Shown in pieces: positions 6,459-13,506 of a stretch of 13,506 bases of DNA. Source of the stretch: Actinomycetota bacterium. GTDB lineage: Bacteria; Zhuqueibacterota; Zhuqueibacteria; Residuimicrobiales; Krinioviventaceae. The first letter of the stretch is position 1; the number at the start of each line of letters is the position of its first letter. Both the position numbers and the translations under genes were made by a program. The stretch spans positions 1 to 13,506 of the forward strand of contig JAACEJ010000026.1 in the NCBI GenBank assembly GCA_011682565.1, read 5' to 3'. Below the pieces are notes generated by a model. It had not been told where the DNA came from, searched no databases, and was given only the letters and a program-made list of their open reading frames with translations.

Positions 6459-7737
6459 AAAACATCAGGCCATCCTCTTTGGCATTTTATTGCTGGGTTT
6501 TCTCATCAGAACAGGATATATACTGACGCTTGAAAACAAAGTGTACTGGGTGGACGAGTTCGATTATATGGCCCTGGCGAATCACATCGTTGCCGGCGAT
6601 GGTTATGTTATGGACGATGGCACGCCCACAGCGTTCCGGCCCGTCGGCTACCCCCTTTTTCTTGCGATGTTGCGCGTTGTCGGGATCAACAGCCTTTTCG
6701 CCATACGGTTCGTGCAAGTGCTGCTCGGTGTGGTTTCCATCTGGCTCATCTATTTGCTTGGCAAGCTGTTATTCAACAGCACCGTCGGATTGGTTGCTGC
6801 CGGAATAACAACGATTTATCCGTATTTTATCTTTGTACCTGGTACGGTTTTAGCAACCTCATGGTTCAGCTTTCTGCTCATTGCATCCACATTGCTGATA
6901 TTTGTGGGTTCTGAGACTGAAAACATTAAGCTTATACTGTTAAGCGGGTTGTTGTTTGCCTGGGCAGCACTAACGAGGCCATCCGGAATAGTGTTGATTA
7001 TAGCGGTCATGCTGTGGCTTGGAGTATACACTCTGCCGGATTTCCGGCGTCTGCTGAAACTGAGCATTCCGTTCGCGTTGATTTGTGCTGTGGCCGTTGC
7101 GCCCTGGTTTTACCGCAATTATCAGGAATTTCATATCGTGAATTTATCAACAAACGGCGGACGAAACCTCTGGCTTGGCAACAATCCCAAGGCGACAATC
7201 AACACCGGAAGCAATATTCCGCGCCCAAAGCAGTTGGATGCCAAAATCGCGGCCGCCAAATCCGAGGCAGAAGTTAATCGGATTTACATCCAAGAAGCGA
7301 AAAAGTTTATCCTGCAAAATCCGGGAAAATCCGTACTTTTGTTTCTTGGAAAGGCGATAAGCTTTTGGCGCTGGGACCCCTCACCGACAACGCACGGTTA
7401 TGTGAGACAAAACCGGTTTTATCGCTGGATCAGCATTCTCAGTTTCGGTCCCATTTTTTCGCTGTCCCTGTTGGGATTCTTTTTTGCCTCGGCCGGGACG
7501 AGAAAAAAACTTTTATTGTTTTTCTTTTACGCCGTTCTGTTTACATTTTTACACGCGCTCTTTATCATCAAAGTGCGCTTTCGACTGCCCCTGGATTATT
7601 TTACCATTGTGACCGCCTCGTTCGCATTAATGCGCTTTTACGAACTGGCGAAAAAAATGCGAAGGAAAAGACTGTTTGCAGGTTCAGGCCACACATGGCA
7701 TCCAAGGTTAGTTGGAAAATCATTTTCCAACGGATAG
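6445..7737 (+). CDS. GT39/ArnT-like membrane glycosyltransferase (PMT_2 family)
   Basis: A polytopic membrane protein of 430 residues. Hydrophobic helices begin at residue 9 (AILFGILLLGFLI) and recur throughout. The first periplasmic loop has VYWVDEFDYMALA; Asp37-Glu38 matches the essential acidic pair of ArnT/PMT enzymes. TAFRPVGYPLFLAML, LTRPSG, APWFYRNYQEF, GGRNLWLGNNP and the late KVRFRLPLDYF are typical of bacterial GT39/GT83 proteins. These transfer a sugar from a polyprenyl-phosphate donor to a lipid, glycan or protein on the periplasmic side. I chose ATG 6445, preceded by AAAAGGG (6428-6433), rather than the upstream in-frame start at 6394, which would add 17 charged residues and overlap the lipoprotein gene far more. 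Overlap with that gene is 14 nt, implying coupled translation. The C-terminus (after MRFYELAKKMRRKR) is basic and cytosolic. Acceptor unknown. Confidence 0.85.
   Translation: MSKIKKHQAILFGILLLGFLIRTGYILTLENKVYWVDEFDYMALANHIVAGDGYVMDDGTPTAFRPVGYPLFLAMLRVVGINSLFAIRFVQVLLGVVSIWLIYLLGKLLFNSTVGLVAAGITTIYPYFIFVPGTVLATSWFSFLLIASTLLIFVGSETENIKLILLSGLLFAWAALTRPSGIVLIIAVMLWLGVYTLPDFRRLLKLSIPFALICAVAVAPWFYRNYQEFHIVNLSTNGGRNLWLGNNPKATINTGSNIPRPKQLDAKIAAAKSEAEVNRIYIQEAKKFILQNPGKSVLLFLGKAISFWRWDPSPTTHGYVRQNRFYRWISILSFGPIFSLSLLGFFFASAGTRKKLLLFFFYAVLFTFLHALFIIKVRFRLPLDYFTIVTASFALMRFYELAKKMRRKRLFAGSGHTWHPRLVGKSFSNG
7711..7731. repeat. Perfect 10-bp inverted repeat at the end of the GT39 gene
   Basis: GTTGGAAAAT, one centre base C, then ATTTTCCAAC. 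It lies within the last codons of the GT39 gene, 3 nt before its stop codon. As RNA it forms a 7-8 bp stem with a small AT-rich loop on either strand. No U-tract follows on the + side, so a standard intrinsic terminator is not supported. It could still mark the end of the transcript or a convergent gene boundary. Confidence 0.5.
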
Positions 7738-7752
7738 AAAAGAACTATTCAT

Positions 7753-7992
7753 TTATCGTTGATTTTGAACAAGTTTTTTCCAAGTTGCAAGATACTGGAT
7801 TTTTAATATTGGTTTCGGTTTATTTCCGATATCAAGTATCCAGATTCCATCACCGGCAACTATTCGCTTCATTCTCAAATCGATGAATTCCGATGTCGAT
7901 TTGAGGCGAGGCTTGACAATTACTTTTACATAACATTCGATGCCTCCCGGACCACCAGGAAGCTCCACACGCTGTTTGTTTTTTAGCGGCAT
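7753..7992 (-). CDS. Uncertain small hypothetical protein (79 residues)
   Basis: A minus-strand frame from ATG at 7992 to TAA at 7753, convergent with the GT39 gene. The product alternates polar and hydrophobic residues as beta-strand proteins do (CYVKVIVKP, FIDLRMKRIV, GIWILDIG), with a VELPGGPGG turn, and is rich in lysine. This texture is more protein-like than most chance frames, and no plus-strand gene competes for 7753-7992. Against it: there is no convincing ribosome site before the ATG, and the start is only 37 nt from the divergent HisKA gene. The frame stays open to 8190 on this strand, but that part shadows the HisKA gene. It could be a real small gene, a decayed fragment or chance. 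Family not recognised. Confidence 0.3.
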   Translation of the reverse strand: MPLKNKQRVELPGGPGGIECYVKVIVKPRLKSTSEFIDLRMKRIVAGDGIWILDIGNKPKPILKIQYLATWKKLVQNQR

Positions 7993-8029
7993 CTTTGATT
8001 TTTCATCATAGAGTTTTGGGAGAGAGGAG

Positions 8030-8314
8030 TTGAAGCAAACAAGGTTTAACAAGGACTCTGAAAATGAGACCCGTCCCGACAGCGCAGCACATTTTTCACC
8101 TGACAAGATGAACCATGAATTGCGCGCGGCAATACACAGTCTGTTGGGATATCTCGAAATTTTTTCAGAGCAGACAAGCACTGATCTCAAACCGGATCAG
8201 GCGAAACTCCTTTCTCGCATCGACTATCACTCACACCACATAGCCGAAATCATATTAGCGCTGCTTGGTGACAAGAGAAAAGATGATGCGAACCCGCCTC
8301 ATTCACTTCATTGA
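8030..8314 (+). CDS. Orphan histidine-kinase dimerization (HisKA/DHp) domain protein
   Basis: A 94-residue protein. Residues 25-35 are DKMNHELRAAI, the H-box of HisKA domains, with phosphoacceptor His29 followed by Glu30; the usual HELRTPL is HELRAAI here. HSLLGYLEIF completes helix 1. After a short turn (TSTDLKPDQ), AKLLSRIDYHSHHIAEIILALL is the second helix of the four-helix-bundle dimer. The protein stops where the HATPase domain should begin, and the 49 bases before the next gene leave no room for one. The only full-length start is TTG 8030 after GGGAGAGAGGAG; an in-frame stop at 8009-8011 blocks extension. ATG 8108 (Met27) would start at the H-box. It may be a phosphotransfer or decoy protein that pairs with a full kinase, or a truncated kinase remnant. 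Domain recognition is good; function is inference. Confidence 0.6.
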   Translation: MKQTRFNKDSENETRPDSAAHFSPDKMNHELRAAIHSLLGYLEIFSEQTSTDLKPDQAKLLSRIDYHSHHIAEIILALLGDKRKDDANPPHSLH

Positions 8315-8352
8315 TTGGGTTTAGGGACAGCATTTTTTTCGATAAAATGATG

Positions 8353-8358
8353 AAGGAG
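8353..8358 (+). promoter_or_regulatory. Shine-Dalgarno AAGGAG for the C25 peptidase gene
   Basis: AAGGAG ends 5 nt before ATG 8364 and sets the start of the large peptidase gene. The signal peptide begins directly at that Met. Confidence 0.7.
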
Positions 8359-8363
8359 CAAAG

Positions 8364-11300
8364 ATGCCAAAGAGGTTCTTCCGGTCTTTAATATATTTAT
8401 TGCTCACCTCAACAACTGTTTTCGCGCATTCCCAGCGCGGTTTCCGTCTCTCCATTGCAGAATCAAACAATTCATACATCATCTGCGATGTTCAGTTTGA
8501 TTCCGTTGCCATCGTGCAGCGTCAAATAAAGAGCAAATGGTATTCGGACATTTCCATGGGCCAATGTGCATTTACGGACAAGGAAGGTTTGCCGCGTCTT
8601 CCGGTTACCAGTCTCGTGTTGGGCATCCCCCCTGCCGGAACAGCGAAACTCACTATTCTCAGTGAAAATTCGGAGAGCAGATATCTGGGCGACATCGCTC
8701 CCGCGGCCCCGCAGATTATTCGCAACGATTCCGACAAGAGTGAAATGCCCTCGCCAAAAGTGATCCCGACCGACTGGTATCCTGCAAAAGCGGCACAATT
8801 GGGCACCTCGGGCTTTATGCGCGATCAACGTATTTTACAAGTGGAGCTGCACCCGGTGCGATTTCATCAGCAGGATAAAATGACGCGCATAATCAAATCG
8901 ATGCGACTCAGAATTGATTTTAACAACACTTCCGGTAATAATGATTCGCAGTTCTCGCTTCCAGGCAAAAGTGCTGCAAAAGATGTTGAGAACCTTTACC
9001 GAAAACAGGTGGATAATTATTCCCAGGCGAAAAGATGGCGGCGGAGCGCAAAAGCGACGGTTTCATTAGCGAAAACAGAATCCGCAGCAGCGCCGTATCG
9101 CTTTAAATTGCAGGTAAAACAGGACGGCATCTTTTACGTTACCGGCAAAGAACTGGAACGAGCCGGTGCGGATCTCGGCACGATTGTTCCGTCAACCCTG
9201 ACATTGACCAATCATGGTCATGTTGTGCCGATTATCGTCGAGGGCGTAGGCGACGGCGTTTTTTATAAGGACGATCGAATTATCTTTATCGGCGAACACA
9301 ATAGTGGTAATGGAACGTTCTACTCGTATTATTCCGATACCAATATATACTGGCTCACCTGGGGCGATGGTGTGGGCGCACGGTTTGTGGAAATACCCGG
9401 CGTAGCGGACAGCACCAATCCCGACACCATTTCAACAATTCAAAACACCATTCATTTGGAAAAAGATAAAAAGTATGATCGCCTCCTCACCATGTCGCAG
9501 GAAGACAGAGATCATTGGTTCTGGCAAAAGCTTGCCATTGGAGATCAGTTCCGCATTCGCATACCGGCTAAAGAAATCGTCAAAAATTCTCCCATACACA
9601 TCAGAGTCGGTCTGCAAGGGCTGACCTACCAGACGGCAAACCCGGATCATAAAGTCGTTGTCTCTATGAATGATCAGGAATTTGGTAAAGCAATCTGGGA
9701 CAACCAGAAACCATTCGTTTTTGACTCCGGGACTCAAACCGCACAAAACATTGGCAGCGAAAACATCATCACACTTTATATTCCGGACGGGCAGGAAAAT
9801 GTAACTGTTGACCAGGTGTGGCTGAACTGGATAGAAGTGGATTGTCGGCAGAAATTGATCGCGCAAAACGATTCCATCGCTTTCACTGTCCGGCCATCGC
9901 AAAATGGAATTTTCAAAATCACGGGTTTTACAGACAATAAAATTTATATTCTCACAAAAGGAGGTTACCGCATCACGGCTGTTCAACCGTTGCGGGACAA
10001 TTCCACCTACACGCTGGCATTCGTAAATCGCCTGCCGAGGGAAAGCAACTATGTTATTGCCTCCGGCAAAGCGCTAAAGCCGATAGTGCGAATTATTCAG
10101 GATAAACCCTCCGATCTTCACAATCCCGCCAACGGCGCCGACTGTATCATTATTTCCCACGCTGATTTTTTGCCGGAAGCAAACAAATTAGCAGACTATC
10201 GTTCGACGCAAAACCTGCGTACTCTGGTCGTCGACGTGCAGGATATTTACGACGAGTTTAATGACGGCATTTATGACCCTGCTGCCATCCGTCGCTTTCT
10301 GAAATACGCTTATGAGAACTGGGTCAAGCCTTCGCCGCTGTACGTCCTGCTGTTCGGAGACACCACGAGCATGATGGACAAGACAGCGGCGCACGAAGCA
10401 AACCTGGAAACCTTTGTTCCAACCATGATGGAATACACATATTCCTGGGGAATGACCGCAAGCGACAATTATTTTGTTGCTGTGCAAGGCAATGATTTTC
10501 TGCCGGATATGTTTGTGGGAAGACTACCGGCAAATACCGCAGAAGAGGCGGAGATCATGGTGCAAAAGGTCATCGACTATGAGACAACTTTTGTAAAAGA
10601 TGAGTGGCGGCGAAACGTTTGTTTGCTCTCCGGGAATAACAACTTTTTCGAGACCAGCGCCCAGTACCTGGTCGATCATTTGATCCCCAAACGATTTGTT
10701 TCCAACAGGATTTCAACCGAACTGAAATCCCGCTATTTCGGCAGCACCGCCGATCTCGCTCACTATTTGAACAGCGGTCAGGCAGTGTTAAATTTTATCG
10801 GCCATGGCGGCGGCGGCGTTTATTTCGATTCCGAACTCTTTCTGGTTGAAGATGTTTCGCTTTTGAATAACAAAAATAAATACCCGATTGCGTTCAGCAT
10901 GACCTGCTTTATCGGTCATTTCGATAATCCGGAAATTCCTTCTCTTTCAGAAGAACTTTTACGCGCCAAAGACAAAGGCATTGTCGCTCACTTTGGCTCC
11001 GCAGGGCGCGCTTATCTTTACGGCGACTTTTTTCTCAACAATGCTTTGTTCGATGCGCTCTTTAACGAAGGTGCCCGTCGAATCGGCGAAGTGACGACCA
11101 TGGGCAAACTGGGCATGGTGCAGGAAACCAAGGGTTACTGGGATCAGGTCAAAAACTATATCCTCCTCGGCGATCCGGCAATGATTTGTGATTTTCCTAA
11201 AGACGATATTCAACTGCACCTGTCGCAGACAATCCTCAAAGACGGCGATCAACTCACGGTAAGCGGACAGGTTCAGAATCAAACCAAAGGCAATATTATC

Positions 11301-13193
11301 ATTTCCGCCTTTAATAATTTTGATTCACTGCTGGTGCAAAAAGAAGTGCCGCTTCAGAGCGGCGCATTTTCGGTTGATCTGTTTTCCCTGGATTCCGAAT
11401 TCGGCAAAGCATGGAAAAAAGGCGGGGGAAGTGGAATTGTCCGGGCGTATTTTGAGAATGAAAATACCGATGGGGCAAGCAGCATTTCGTTTTCCGTGAA
11501 ACGACCGGGTGTGCCGCGTATCTACACGCAGCCTGAAAAACCATCGCATCTCGATTCGACATTTTTTATCGTTCAAATCGATTCAGCCGATTACGCCCCC
11601 CTTGGCGGGATTGCCTCTGTGAACGTGTTCTGGTCCACGAATACCGTTTCCTGGGAAAATTTAAATCTGCAAAAACAGGCGAATGGATTGTGGAAATCGC
11701 CGACATCCATCAGCAAACCGGAAGGAACGAAAATATTTTACAAAGTGAGAATAACCGCAAGGGATAGTTCTGCAACGGAAAGCGAAATGAAAGAACTCCG
11801 GGTGATTTACCGGCCCGATCTTTTCATAGAACCCTCGTCAATAAATATCGCCGGAACATCTCACACTGTCCTTTCCGCAACGCTGCAAAACAGCGGCGAC
11901 ACCGATGCCGGTGCGTTCTCCCTGGTTTTGTATGAAGGCGCCGACCTGGATAATGGAACACAAATTTCTCCGAAACTTTCTTTATCCGGATTGAAAGCGC
12001 GAAGCGATACAACCATTTCGATACCCTGGGATAAAGCAACGACCGGTGCACACGAGATTTTCATCAAAGTCGATGAAGGGGATCAAATCTCCGAATCAAA
12101 TGAAACGAACAATATTACCCAGAAAAAGCTCTGGATCATCACCAGAAAATCCGGCACAAACGGAACCATAACGGACGACAGCGGCAGCTATTCTGTTGCA
12201 ATTCCGGCCGAAGGAATCACACAAAACACGGCCATAACTTTGGAGAAAAAATCGACGGCCCGATTTTTAAAAGCTGCGGCAAGTTCTTCGCTCACGCCAT
12301 TAAAATTAGCGGGAACATCAGACTGGAATGCCTGCGAAATTCGCTTTAGCGATTCGACCGTGACCACCACAAAACCGCTTTCCGTTATTTTGCACTATGA
12401 TAAAAATGATTCGACAACTGATCTTTTGCTGACCCGGGATGCGCTGCGGATTTTTGCCTGGAATGCAGCAAGCAATACATGGAACGGATTTGCAAGCACA
12501 ATCGATCCTCAGGAAGCGAGTATTGCCGCACAATTGCCGGCGCAATATCTGATCTTTGCGCTTTTCGGCAGCAGCGATGCCGAGGCGCCGCACATCAAAA
12601 TCGGCGTTGAAGGGCAAAACTTTGCCGACGGGGATAATGTCAGCTCTCATCCCACGATGACCATTATGATCGAGGATGAAAGCGGTTTTGACTTTGCCCG
12701 CACTCCTTTCACCGTGGCACTGGATGATAACAAAATTGAAGCAAGTGAATTGGCCGTTTTCCATAATAAAGATTCGAAAAATCAAGCCGTCATTACTTTT
12801 GCGCCGCAGTTAAAAGTCGGTGAACACCATCTTCAAATTGAAGCAACAGATATAAACGGCAATACCGCATCGACAAAAGTAGATTTCTCCGTGGCGGGAA
12901 AATTTGTTTTGGCCTTCATAGCCAATCACCCCAATCCATTTGCGCAGCAAACAACCATTGCCTTTAACCTCACCGATATTGCCGAGGAGGTCAAACTCGG
13001 AATTTATACGGCCTCCGGCAGGCTCATCCGCTCTTTCACTTTCTCCGATATCAGCGGATACGTTGAACAGGAGTGGGACGGGCGTGATGAGGATGGAAAT
13101 GACATTGCCAACGGAGTGTATTATCTCAAATTTTCTGCGCGAAACGGCGATAAAAAAATTGAACGTATTGAAAAAATGGCGAAATTGCAGTAA
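8364..13193 (+). CDS. Gingipain-type (C25) cysteine peptidase with T9SS sorting domain, PorU-like
   Basis: A 1609-residue secreted multidomain protein. The signal peptide MPKRFFRSLIYLLLTSTTVFA is probably cleaved after Ala21. Residues about 22-590 resemble the N-terminal region of PorU/gingipain-like proteins (FKLQVKQDGIFYVTGKELE; GVGDGVFYKDDRIIFIGEH). The peptidase C25 domain runs about 593-940: DCIIISHADFLPEA, PLYVLLFGD, DMFVGRLPA, then the catalytic pair His814 (NFIGHGGGG) and Cys848 (FSMTCFIGHFDNP), ending YILLGDPAM (GDP at 936-938). The 34-residue His-Cys spacing fits gingipains, so it should be active. After it come an Ig/FN3-like domain (about 1053-1148), a CARDB-like domain (about 1152-1245), a ZU5-like segment (from about 1260), an Ig-like domain and a C-terminal sorting domain (1521-1609: NHPNPFAQQTTIAF, WDGRDEDGNDIANGVYYLKF). 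The last is the FlgD-like T9SS type A signal. Surface or secreted protease is likely; a PorU-like sortase role is an alternative. It lies 12 nt before the repeat gene. Confidence 0.88.
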   Translation: MPKRFFRSLIYLLLTSTTVFAHSQRGFRLSIAESNNSYIICDVQFDSVAIVQRQIKSKWYSDISMGQCAFTDKEGLPRLPVTSLVLGIPPAGTAKLTILSENSESRYLGDIAPAAPQIIRNDSDKSEMPSPKVIPTDWYPAKAAQLGTSGFMRDQRILQVELHPVRFHQQDKMTRIIKSMRLRIDFNNTSGNNDSQFSLPGKSAAKDVENLYRKQVDNYSQAKRWRRSAKATVSLAKTESAAAPYRFKLQVKQDGIFYVTGKELERAGADLGTIVPSTLTLTNHGHVVPIIVEGVGDGVFYKDDRIIFIGEHNSGNGTFYSYYSDTNIYWLTWGDGVGARFVEIPGVADSTNPDTISTIQNTIHLEKDKKYDRLLTMSQEDRDHWFWQKLAIGDQFRIRIPAKEIVKNSPIHIRVGLQGLTYQTANPDHKVVVSMNDQEFGKAIWDNQKPFVFDSGTQTAQNIGSENIITLYIPDGQENVTVDQVWLNWIEVDCRQKLIAQNDSIAFTVRPSQNGIFKITGFTDNKIYILTKGGYRITAVQPLRDNSTYTLAFVNRLPRESNYVIASGKALKPIVRIIQDKPSDLHNPANGADCIIISHADFLPEANKLADYRSTQNLRTLVVDVQDIYDEFNDGIYDPAAIRRFLKYAYENWVKPSPLYVLLFGDTTSMMDKTAAHEANLETFVPTMMEYTYSWGMTASDNYFVAVQGNDFLPDMFVGRLPANTAEEAEIMVQKVIDYETTFVKDEWRRNVCLLSGNNNFFETSAQYLVDHLIPKRFVSNRISTELKSRYFGSTADLAHYLNSGQAVLNFIGHGGGGVYFDSELFLVEDVSLLNNKNKYPIAFSMTCFIGHFDNPEIPSLSEELLRAKDKGIVAHFGSAGRAYLYGDFFLNNALFDALFNEGARRIGEVTTMGKLGMVQETKGYWDQVKNYILLGDPAMICDFPKDDIQLHLSQTILKDGDQLTVSGQVQNQTKGNIIISAFNNFDSLLVQKEVPLQSGAFSVDLFSLDSEFGKAWKKGGGSGIVRAYFENENTDGASSISFSVKRPGVPRIYTQPEKPSHLDSTFFIVQIDSADYAPLGGIASVNVFWSTNTVSWENLNLQKQANGLWKSPTSISKPEGTKIFYKVRITARDSSATESEMKELRVIYRPDLFIEPSSINIAGTSHTVLSATLQNSGDTDAGAFSLVLYEGADLDNGTQISPKLSLSGLKARSDTTISIPWDKATTGAHEIFIKVDEGDQISESNETNNITQKKLWIITRKSGTNGTITDDSGSYSVAIPAEGITQNTAITLEKKSTARFLKAAASSSLTPLKLAGTSDWNACEIRFSDSTVTTTKPLSVILHYDKNDSTTDLLLTRDALRIFAWNAASNTWNGFASTIDPQEASIAAQLPAQYLIFALFGSSDAEAPHIKIGVEGQNFADGDNVSSHPTMTIMIEDESGFDFARTPFTVALDDNKIEASELAVFHNKDSKNQAVITFAPQLKVGEHHLQIEATDINGNTASTKVDFSVAGKFVLAFIANHPNPFAQQTTIAFNLTDIAEEVKLGIYTASGRLIRSFTFSDISGYVEQEWDGRDEDGNDIANGVYYLKFSARNGDKKIERIEKMAKLQ

Positions 13194-13198
13194 GGTGG
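13192..13198 (+). promoter_or_regulatory. Shine-Dalgarno AAGGTGG for the octapeptide-repeat gene
   Basis: AAGGTGG starts inside the TAA stop codon of the peptidase gene and ends 6 nt before ATG 13205. Its position decides the start of the edge gene and supports co-translation with the peptidase. Confidence 0.55.
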
Positions 13199-13204
13199 CT
13201 GTGG

Positions 13205-13506
13205 ATGCAGGATAAAAAAACAAAAATATCTCAATTACCGGTGACGTTTCAGGAATTTCATTTCCAAGTTCCAGTTGAATCTCGTTTCCAGACTCCGGTT
13301 GAATATTGTTCCCAGGCTCCGGTTGAATCTCATTCCCAAGCTCCAGCTGAATCTCGTTCCCAGGCTCCGGTTGAATCTCGTTCCCAAGCTCCGGCTGAAT
13401 CTCGTTCCCAGGCTCCGGTTGAATCTCGTTCCCAAGCTCCGGTTGAATCTCGTTCCCAAGCTCCGGCTGAATCTCGTTCCCAGGCTCCGGTTGAATCTCG
13501 TTCCCA
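13205..13506 (+). CDS. Octapeptide-repeat protein, (V/A)ESRSQAP repeats (3' end outside window)
   Basis: A frame open from ATG 13205 to the window edge (100 complete codons). The first residues, MQDKKTKISQLPVTFQEFHF, are followed by diverged repeat units (QVPVESRF, QTPVEYCS, QAPVESHS) and then near-identical copies of QAPVESRS / QAPAESRS. There is no signal peptide or TM segment in the visible part. The repeats are hydrophilic with proline, Ser, Gln, Glu and Arg, and should be a disordered, charge-balanced linker or stalk. The start lies 12 nt downstream of the peptidase stop with a good ribosome site, so it is probably in the same transcript. The repeat period is a multiple of three, so other frames (including the minus strand) also stay open; the plus frame is preferred for its start, Shine-Dalgarno and co-orientation. 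Homology not recognised; the functional domain, if any, lies outside the window. Confidence 0.6.
   Translation, partial: MQDKKTKISQLPVTFQEFHFQVPVESRFQTPVEYCSQAPVESHSQAPAESRSQAPVESRSQAPAESRSQAPVESRSQAPVESRSQAPAESRSQAPVESRS
13261..13506 (+). repeat. 24-bp tandem repeat array, at least 10 copies, continuing past the edge
   Basis: Head-to-tail 24-bp units with consensus TTCCCARGCTCC then GGYTGAATCTCG, no spacers. Ten full units run from 13261 to 13500 and a partial unit fills 13501-13506. The first two (13261-13308) carry several changes, the next two one each, and the last six differ only at two sites: position 7 (A/G, a silent Gln third base) and position 15 (T/C, Val/Ala). The two sites mostly alternate as G..T / A..C, giving a 48-bp higher-order unit broken by the copy at 13429-13452 (A..T). 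This is a coding minisatellite with recent copy expansion on its downstream side. Confidence 0.93.

Noticed and set aside
7711..7731. Intrinsic terminator after the GT39 gene
   Set aside because: The hairpin lies before the stop codon and no T-tract follows; reported only as an inverted repeat.
7365..7886. Plus-strand 173-codon frame
   Set aside because: Most of it overlaps the well-supported GT39 gene in another frame, and the product has no family features.
7993..8190. N-terminal extension of the minus-strand 79-residue frame
   Set aside because: It is antisense to the HisKA-encoding part, which has a recognisable domain on the plus strand.
13235..13459. Minus-strand frame with GTRFNRSL repeats
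   Set aside because: It is open only because the 24-bp period is a multiple of three. It has no ribosome site visible, runs against its neighbours, and the plus frame has a start with a good Shine-Dalgarno.
13261..13506. CRISPR array
   Set aside because: The units are contiguous 24-mers with no unique spacers and no cas genes nearby; it is a coding tandem repeat.

Overview
The window looks like a chromosomal segment from an uncultivated member of the FCB superphylum, for example Ignavibacteria, Calditrichota or KSB1. The main clue is a 1609-residue gingipain-type (C25) cysteine peptidase that ends in a type IX secretion (T9SS) sorting domain of the FlgD-like form (NPF...WDGRD...GVYYLKF). T9SS is essentially confined to that group. 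The phylum-level placement is inference. Clear Shine-Dalgarno sequences (AAGGAG) precede several genes, which argues against a typical Bacteroidota genome.

Layout. (1) 1-5216 is an exopolysaccharide or surface-glycan cluster, all on the + strand: the 3' end of a glycosyltransferase, a SAM methyltransferase, a CapK/PaaK-type AMP-forming ligase, an AlgD-like GDP-mannose 6-dehydrogenase, and a GT4 glycosyltransferase with an unusual acidic C-terminal tail. Two junctions overlap by 20 nt. The dehydrogenase keeps Lys210, Asn214 and Cys268 at the same numbers as I recall for Pseudomonas AlgD, so a mannuronate-type uronic acid is the likely sugar. (2) 5217-5435 is intergenic and carries a 99-bp palindromic REP/MITE-like element. 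(3) 5436-7737 holds a two-gene unit: a secreted Asp-box (BNR) beta-propeller lipoprotein overlapping by 14 nt a multipass GT39/ArnT-like glycosyltransferase. (4) 7738-8363 is a sparse region with an uncertain small minus-strand ORF and a 94-residue orphan histidine-kinase dimerization (HisKA) domain with no ATPase domain. (5) 8364-13193 is the C25 peptidase. (6) From 13205 to the window edge a new gene begins, with a good Shine-Dalgarno. It runs into a 24-bp tandem array encoding the octapeptide (V/A)ESRSQAP and is cut by the window end.

How the genes could work together: region 1 makes and assembles an acidic surface polysaccharide. The GT39 enzyme transfers sugar from a lipid carrier on the periplasmic side. 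The C25 protein is exported through T9SS and anchored or released at the surface. In Bacteroidota, T9SS cargo is attached to an anionic lipopolysaccharide, so a link between the glycan genes and the peptidase is possible, but the sequence does not prove it. Points most worth a second look: the octapeptide-repeat gene at the edge, the in-frame internal start with AGGAGG inside the GT4 gene, the orphan HisKA protein and the palindromic element.
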